This document shows positions 59,073 to 64,000 of a stretch of 64,000 nt of DNA, in pieces. The notes below the pieces were generated by a model. It had not been told where the DNA came from, ran no database searches, and was given only the letters and a program-made list of their open reading frames with translations. The stretch comes from Eudoraea adriatica DSM 19308 (GTDB lineage Bacteria; Bacteroidota; Bacteroidia; Flavobacteriales; Flavobacteriaceae). The position numbers were made by a program, and so were the translations under genes. Within the stretch, counting starts at the first letter, position 1; every line of letters begins with the position of its first letter. The stretch lies in assembly GCF_000382125.1 (NCBI RefSeq), contig NZ_KB907548.1, positions 310,001-374,000 on the forward strand, read 5' to 3'.

Positions 59073-60629
59073 CTATCGTTTTAGCATAAAAAAGCCTACC
59101 AGTGCATTGCCCTCTGTAGTTTCAATCCGATACCAATAAGAATCGGATGCCAGGGGTTTTCCATTAAAGCTTCCATCCCATCCCTGATCCGGAAATAATT
59201 GTTTCAATAATTGGCCATACCGGTTAAATATATGTATTGTTCTGACTTCAATTTCCGGTGTTGATGAAACTATCCACTGGTCATTAAAACCATCATTGTT
59301 CGGTGTAAAAAATTTAGGGACTGGCAATTCATCCGGTTCGGTCTGAAAACCAGTTGTTGTAAAGGATTCCTCCGGGCAATTTTCTGCCTGTAAATTTAAT
59401 CTGTATGGAATAATTCTTACGTAAATAGTACTGCCCTCAGGTAGGGGCTGTTCAAAGCCGTAATTGGTTGAATTGCCTACATCCTGAGCATCAACTATAT
59501 CAAATCCCCCCGGAAAAGTACCAACGGATAGAATATACCCCTGAACATTACTCACAGATTCCCATTCTAAGTTGGAGTTTACATTAATATTAGCTGCACC
59601 ATTTTTTGGGTTTACGAGTTTGGTACAATCCGGAGGTACTGGTGCTGCACCTGTAGTAAAAGAAATAGGCTGACAATTTGGTGCTACTCCCAGATCATTA
59701 TAGGGTGTAATGCGGACAAAATACAGGGTATTACCTTCAAAATCAGGAGGCTTATAATTGGTTCCGTCTCCTACGTCAAAATTGTCAAGTATCTTAACAC
59801 CGCCAATGGCTGATTTCTCTATAGTCATTAGGTAACCCGAGGCATTAAAATCTCTAATCCAGGTAATATTTGCGGTTACTGAAACAAATTCCCCTCCGTC
59901 TACCGGATCTATTATTTCGGTACAAATTGGCGGATTATTGCCTCTTGTCCTAAAAGAAACTTCAGTACAGGACGGAGATTCATTAGCACTGTTATATGGT
60001 ATTATTGTGACATAAATACGTTGCTCAAGGGGTAAATCAACCGGGGGATTATAAGCCGTAACATTTCCTACATCTTCATTGGGTAATATGTCATTTAAAC
60101 CGGCACTTGTACCAATATTCAAAATATATCCTGTAGCTTCCGGCCGCCCGGTCCAGCTAATATTTGTATTAGGGGGAACTCCATAAGAACCTACTGCCGG
60201 GTTAGAAAGTGTAACACAGCCCGGAATAGAACTTGCAAGTCCTGTTGTAAAACTTTCCTCCATGCAATTTGGGGCATCGCCATTATTGTTATTTGGTATT
60301 ATCGTAACATAATAGACCGTACTGGGCATCAGGCTTGTAGCAGGTGTATAGTTAAGATTGCTACCCACAGGTTCTCTATCTAAAATATCTGTTCCTCCCG
60401 GATTTGTACCGATATAAAGGAAATATTGGGTGGCGTTTGCTACTGCCTGCCATTGCAGCTGGGTATTTACGGAAACCCCTGTTTCACCATTGGAAGGGGA
60501 AGTCAACATAGTACACCCGGGAGGTCCCTGGGCAGTTAAGCTGGAGAGCGTGCCAAACAGTAGTGTCCAAAGTGTTTTTAGTGCGCACTTTTTTATAAGA
60601 ATTTTATATGGTACAACTTGAAGATCCAC
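59073..60629 (-). CDS. T9SS type B-sorted adhesin-like protein with four Ig/FN3-like repeats
   Basis: A 518-residue exported protein with a GTG start (60629) and signal up to LSSLTAQ. Four repeats of about 90-95 residues follow; each opens with Cys (CTMLTSP, CVTLSNP, CTEIIDP, CTKLVNP), contains a NTxLxW-type strand and an IGTxxGGxDI-like strand, and ends with Cys-x-x-x-SF, so each repeat may have one disulfide. The last 80 residues are the gliding-motility-associated C-terminal domain: VPKFFTPNNDGFNDQWIVSS, IHIFNRYGQLL, GWDGSFNGKPLASDSYWY and GFFMLKR. This sends the protein through the type IX system to the cell surface. Confidence 0.9.
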   Translation of the reverse strand: MDLQVVPYKILIKKCALKTLWTLLFGTLSSLTAQGPPGCTMLTSPSNGETGVSVNTQLQWQAVANATQYFLYIGTNPGGTDILDREPVGSNLNYTPATSLMPSTVYYVTIIPNNNNGDAPNCMEESFTTGLASSIPGCVTLSNPAVGSYGVPPNTNISWTGRPEATGYILNIGTSAGLNDILPNEDVGNVTAYNPPVDLPLEQRIYVTIIPYNSANESPSCTEVSFRTRGNNPPICTEIIDPVDGGEFVSVTANITWIRDFNASGYLMTIEKSAIGGVKILDNFDVGDGTNYKPPDFEGNTLYFVRITPYNDLGVAPNCQPISFTTGAAPVPPDCTKLVNPKNGAANINVNSNLEWESVSNVQGYILSVGTFPGGFDIVDAQDVGNSTNYGFEQPLPEGSTIYVRIIPYRLNLQAENCPEESFTTTGFQTEPDELPVPKFFTPNNDGFNDQWIVSSTPEIEVRTIHIFNRYGQLLKQLFPDQGWDGSFNGKPLASDSYWYRIETTEGNALVGFFMLKR

Positions 60630-60759
60630 CTTTAAAGATAGCAGAATTATTAAATATGATCTTTATCTTAGGTATGTCTCAAAAAAACACCAAAACTTTC
60701 AGGCTCAGATTTTCATTAAAGTTTTAATAGGAACCATTTATCAGGTCGTTGCCTGAAAG

Positions 60760-62091
60760 CTAAAATTTTCTGTATTTCATGTGTCGCATCTTATTGGCGG
60801 CACTGTTACCTTTAAATTTTTCGCTATCAGGATTCCAGTTGAGGGTTTCACCAAGGCTGTAGGCAATATTTGCTATATTACAAACACTGGCAGACCGATG
60901 GCCCGTTTCAACATCGCAGATAGGTTGGGTTCTGTTTTTTATAGCATCTAGCCAATCCTGGTAATGGTCTTTTTTTACTTTGTATAAACGTGTGTCTGTA
61001 TCTTTTAATTCCACATTTAGAATACCCGCTGGGTCAGTTTCAAGAAAACTTCGACTGACATCCATATTACCTTCGGTTCCATAAAAACGAACGCCCCATC
61101 CACGTTCAAAGTCTTCATGAACAACTTCTATACCATTTTCGTAATACATCTTTAAGCCACGCACTGCATTTCTATCGGCCGGTGGCACAAATTTCACAGG
61201 TCCGGTTCTGTCCATTCCTAACGCCCATTGAACGATATCGAACATATGTGCACCCCAGTCGCATAGAATACCGCCACCAATCTCCTGATACAGGCGCCAG
61301 TCTGGCCAGAAATCGACATCATTATTTGAAGGAGCCATCCGATGATTATAGCTCAAAAGGGGAGCCGGACCGCACCAATTATTCCAATTTACTTCCTCCG
61401 GCGTTGGCTCTGCAGTTAAATCATAAGGCTTTGCAGGATCACCTACATTTACCAGGATTTTCTGAATATCTCCCAGGTAACCATTCCTGACCAGTTCGCA
61501 GGCTTTTCTAAAATTGTCCCATGAGCGCTGCATACTTCCGGTTTGGACAATCTTACCCGTTTTTTTAGCCCATTTAACCATATCGGAACCTTCCTTCAGG
61601 GTATGTGTCAAAGGCTTTTCACAAAATACATCTTTTCCGGCTTTCATGGCGTCAATAGACTGCATAGCATGCCAATGGTCCGGGGTTGCAATGACAACAG
61701 CATCTATTTCCGGCTGATCCAGAAGTTCTTTATATTCCAGATAAGTGCTAATGCTATTATAGTTGGATTGGTTTCGATGTTCTGCATATACCTTTTCAAC
61801 ATGACCTTTGAACCACGCATTTTTAGTTGTCCAGACATCACAACCGGCTACAATTTGCGCATTTGTATTCTCAACAAATCGTGAAGCAAGCCCCCTGCTC
61901 TGCTTACCCAAACCTATAAAACCGAGGTTTACTTTATCACTTGGGGCAACAAAACCTTTTCCTAAAACATGGCGTGGTACAATTGAAATTGCTCCCAGCG
62001 TAAGGGCAGAGTTTCGAATAAATTTTCTACGAGTGAGGTTTGATTTTTTGTGCTCCTCTATTGATTTAGAATTTAGTTTTTTGCCTTTCAT
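60760..62091 (-). CDS. Tat-exported Gfo/Idh/MocA-family oxidoreductase
   Basis: A 443-residue oxidoreductase with a twin-arginine signal (NLTRRKFIRNSALTLGA). The Rossmann motif is GFIGLGKQSRGLA, CEKPLTHTLKEG the EKP motif, and HRMAPSNNDVDFWPDWRLYQ with GGGILCDWGAHMFDIVQWAL the catalytic C-terminal part. Exported members of this group oxidise or cleave glycosides at C3 with tightly bound NAD. The product would be the substrate of DUF1080 enzymes such as those at 306-1055 and 34443-35261, but these are far away in the window. It is monocistronic. Confidence 0.88.
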   Translation of the reverse strand: MKGKKLNSKSIEEHKKSNLTRRKFIRNSALTLGAISIVPRHVLGKGFVAPSDKVNLGFIGLGKQSRGLASRFVENTNAQIVAGCDVWTTKNAWFKGHVEKVYAEHRNQSNYNSISTYLEYKELLDQPEIDAVVIATPDHWHAMQSIDAMKAGKDVFCEKPLTHTLKEGSDMVKWAKKTGKIVQTGSMQRSWDNFRKACELVRNGYLGDIQKILVNVGDPAKPYDLTAEPTPEEVNWNNWCGPAPLLSYNHRMAPSNNDVDFWPDWRLYQEIGGGILCDWGAHMFDIVQWALGMDRTGPVKFVPPADRNAVRGLKMYYENGIEVVHEDFERGWGVRFYGTEGNMDVSRSFLETDPAGILNVELKDTDTRLYKVKKDHYQDWLDAIKNRTQPICDVETGHRSASVCNIANIAYSLGETLNWNPDSEKFKGNSAANKMRHMKYRKF

Positions 62092-62226
62092 GATCGGTAA
62101 TTTTGCTATTTATGAAATGGTTAGAATTAGCTATTAAATTACGAGAAAAAATTTAATAATTAGTCATGTAAAGCTATAATTCAAACCTGTCTGAGTATTG
62201 ATTTAATGCAATTGCAGACTTAAACC

Positions 62227-64000
62227 TTATTTGTTAAACCAGTATGTTAGTTTTAATGTAATTGACCATACCCTACCCTCAAAAGGTGCCAATAATTCAT
62301 TGTTGGTGTAAACAATAAACAAATCCGAAGCCGGACTATAACGCCATTGAAGCCTTGAGTTAAGATTGAAGTTCTTTGATTGTTCATTATATTGAAATAA
62401 GTTGGCAAAAAATAGTTTATTGGTGAAAGTAATATCTATCTCAGAACCTATTAACCAAAATTCTGTGGTATTCCATGGTTCCGGCAATTTGATGTTATTA
62501 TAACTAATATTGGAGCTTAGACTAACGTATGGCTGGAAACGATAGCCCAATTCGCTTATGATGCTTGTTCGTATACCATCTTCGTAGTAGCCCCCATATC
62601 TTCCACCGGCCGAATAGGTAAACATACTTTGTGGTCTGGAATTATATGCAAATCTGAAGGCATTCCAACGATGTTTGGTTCCTGTGGCAAGGGAATCTTT
62701 ACCGGTCCCTGTCGGATCAAAAGGTGCCAGCAATTCTACATACTCATTTAGCCCTTCCAGACTTAAACTGCTTCGGTTACGAAAGTTAACCTGGTATTCC
62801 AGTATATTCTGATGATCTGTTTCCCTTATTTTCTCGTTGAAAAAATAATTTAATTTTCCAACCGGTCCATGACTTACTACCGGACCTTTTTTAGGAAACC
62901 ATAAATGGCCTAAAAATGCACTGAAATTAAAATACCCCTTTCTGGGTACAAAACCAACTTCTGCTGTGTATGTACTATCCACATATTCCTCTTTTATGCC
63001 CCAATTCCATTTCCTGCTTTTGTATTCAATGTTAGCAGCTTGTGTAATTCCGTTTCCCTGTTTATCCGGCGTAAAGGATTTTAGCACAAAGGCTTTTCCA
63101 TTCCACAAGTTGTCAGGTGAGGCCAAATTATATTCCAATCCCAGGTTGCGGTTAAATTTTGGATAGACAGTGCGCAGCGAGTCATTATCCTGCGGATAAT
63201 TAGTTGATTCCTTATTTACAAAAAGCAATCCTATGCTAGATCGGCTAAATACTTGTCGCTGAAGACTAATCACACCAAAATTTTGACCCGGGAGGCCCGT
63301 TGCTTCATCCTTTGCAGTTTGAATGTCCATGACACCCAAACGCCATTTTTCACCCAGGTTTCCGCTAAGCCTTAAACCACCGTTTATTGGAATACCCAGT
63401 CCTATTCTCCTTGAAAAGAAAGGTCTGATAGTAGCGTAACCGAAGTTTGCGAATAAATCTGCATTTTCGAGAAAGAATTGCCGTCGTTCCGGAAAGAAGA
63501 GTTCAAATCTATCCAGATTCGTAACCTGTCTGTCTACTTCTACCTGAGAAAAGTCCGGATTTATAGTCAGGTCCAGATTTAAGGAGGAGGACAGACTTAC
63601 TTTTATATCTCCACCTACTTTAGTCTCATAGTCTGTAGTTCCATCTAAATCATAAGTTGTTTGTCCCAACACATATGGAATTAAAGAAAAATTAAAACGC
63701 GGAGTCGGAGGGGGTTCATCCCAAACCAATACTCCTGTATATGCAAGTGACGCAGTTGGAAATTGTCTTGGTATTGGGGTCCAGCTTGATTTTTCACTGG
63801 TTGCCAAATGTAGCCGGCTGAAGTTTATACCCCATTCTTTAACCCCATCTTCATATCTTATGGATTTAAAAGGAAGGGCCATTTCAAAAATCCATTTATC
63901 CTCGTCCCTGGTAACGGCGGAAATCCATTTACTGTCCCAATTAAGATCAACACTGCCACCGGCAGACATGGTACCATCCCACTGAGCCCCGGCGGCATTG
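62227..64000 (-). CDS. DUF5916 outer-membrane barrel protein (5' end beyond the window)
   Basis: The frame is open from 62227 to the right edge; upstream of the internal Met at 63969 it reads NAAGAQWDGT, so the true start lies outside. About 590 residues are visible. The first part is the end of a CBM9-like carbohydrate-binding domain (VTRDEDKWIFEMALPFKSIRY, WGINFSRLHLAT). The rest is a DUF5916 beta-barrel with DLTINPDFSQVEVDRQVTNL, RFELFFPERRQFFLENADLF, repeated aromatic strands and a C-terminal VWSITLKLTYWFNK. Family members are large outer-membrane proteins of unknown role, sometimes in polysaccharide loci. Confidence 0.88.
   Translation of the reverse strand, partial: NAAGAQWDGTMSAGGSVDLNWDSKWISAVTRDEDKWIFEMALPFKSIRYEDGVKEWGINFSRLHLATSEKSSWTPIPRQFPTASLAYTGVLVWDEPPPTPRFNFSLIPYVLGQTTYDLDGTTDYETKVGGDIKVSLSSSLNLDLTINPDFSQVEVDRQVTNLDRFELFFPERRQFFLENADLFANFGYATIRPFFSRRIGLGIPINGGLRLSGNLGEKWRLGVMDIQTAKDEATGLPGQNFGVISLQRQVFSRSSIGLLFVNKESTNYPQDNDSLRTVYPKFNRNLGLEYNLASPDNLWNGKAFVLKSFTPDKQGNGITQAANIEYKSRKWNWGIKEEYVDSTYTAEVGFVPRKGYFNFSAFLGHLWFPKKGPVVSHGPVGKLNYFFNEKIRETDHQNILEYQVNFRNRSSLSLEGLNEYVELLAPFDPTGTGKDSLATGTKHRWNAFRFAYNSRPQSMFTYSAGGRYGGYYEDGIRTSIISELGYRFQPYVSLSSNISYNNIKLPEPWNTTEFWLIGSEIDITFTNKLFFANLFQYNEQSKNFNLNSRLQWRYSPASDLFIVYTNNELLAPFEGRVWSITLKLTYWFNK

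Noticed and set aside
1-64000. Mobile element, prophage, CRISPR, rRNA or tRNA genes
   Set aside because: No transposase, integrase, phage structural gene, repeat-spacer pattern, rRNA segment or tRNA-like cloverleaf was found by reading the sequence; a tRNA missed by eye cannot be fully excluded.

Overview
The window looks like chromosomal DNA of a member of the Bacteroidota, most likely a marine Flavobacteriaceae. It is AT-rich, and leader regions are A-rich with no strong Shine-Dalgarno. Markers of that group include a type IX secretion (gliding-type) C-terminal sorting domain, a head-GIN protein, DUF4251, DUF5916 and DUF4382 proteins, many lipoproteins, and Bacteroidota-type promoter elements (TTG / TAnnTTTG). 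I see no rRNA, tRNA, CRISPR array, transposase or phage module. It reads as housekeeping and accessory chromosome rather than a mobile island.

Layout. 1-6.3 kb: start of a MarR-type regulator, DUF1080 lipoprotein, fabD, zinc alcohol dehydrogenase, an EEHP-repeat lipoprotein, an exported transglutaminase-like protein and a cytochrome c lipoprotein. 6.5-8.7 kb: a cation-chloride-cotransporter-like permease, with a paralogue at 43.5-45.7 kb. 8.8-19.3 kb: SMP-30-like lipoprotein, S41/TPR protein, an AraC-DUF1772-NmrA-DUF5367 operon, a TPR transmembrane adenylate cyclase with a small upstream partner, a GNAT-like protein, an EamA exporter and an M23-like protein lacking half its catalytic domain. 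19.5-23.3 kb: DUF6503-like protein and the three-gene proton-translocating transhydrogenase operon pntAa-pntAb-pntB. 23.6-32.4 kb: outer-membrane barrel, aldo-keto reductase and URO-D-like protein, PQQ-type beta-propeller, and a cluster of DUF4242/AraC fusion regulator, truncated haemoglobin and FAD oxidase, then a pseudouridine synthase. 32.4-38.7 kb: head-GIN protein with an upstream small ORF, cold-shock protein, and a five-gene sugar operon. 38.8-56 kb: lpxD, alcohol dehydrogenase, DUF4382 and NTF2-like proteins, class V aminotransferase, a GerW/YtfJ plus YtfI-like pair, SDR, MscS channel, exported CxxC protein, M19 dipeptidase and an EF-G-like GTPase. 56.3-56.9 kb: a tandem array of three small basic proteins. 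56.9-64 kb: two exported methyltransferases around a DUF4251 protein, a T9SS-sorted adhesin, an exported Gfo/Idh/MocA oxidoreductase and a partial DUF5916 barrel.

The most interesting signal is in what would normally be called intergenic DNA. Positions 56377-56789 hold three consecutive ORFs of exactly 37 codons that are paralogous (20 of 37 residues invariant in all three, with many synonymous codon changes) and are followed by a terminator. They lie behind an ECF-sigma-like promoter (GTAAC-N16-CGTC). A nearly identical promoter (26 of 30 bases) lies 23 kb away in front of a different 38-codon ORF that leads the head-GIN gene. This suggests an ECF-controlled regulon of small basic proteins. 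The sigma factor gene is not in the window.

Other points of interest: the DUF1080 / hexulose-phosphate-synthase-like / dehydrogenase / SDR / isomerase operon, whose dehydrogenase has lost its structural zinc cysteines; a DUF4242 - dead cyclase - AraC fusion regulator; and a sporulation-type ytfI/ytfJ pair in an organism with no other sign of sporulation.
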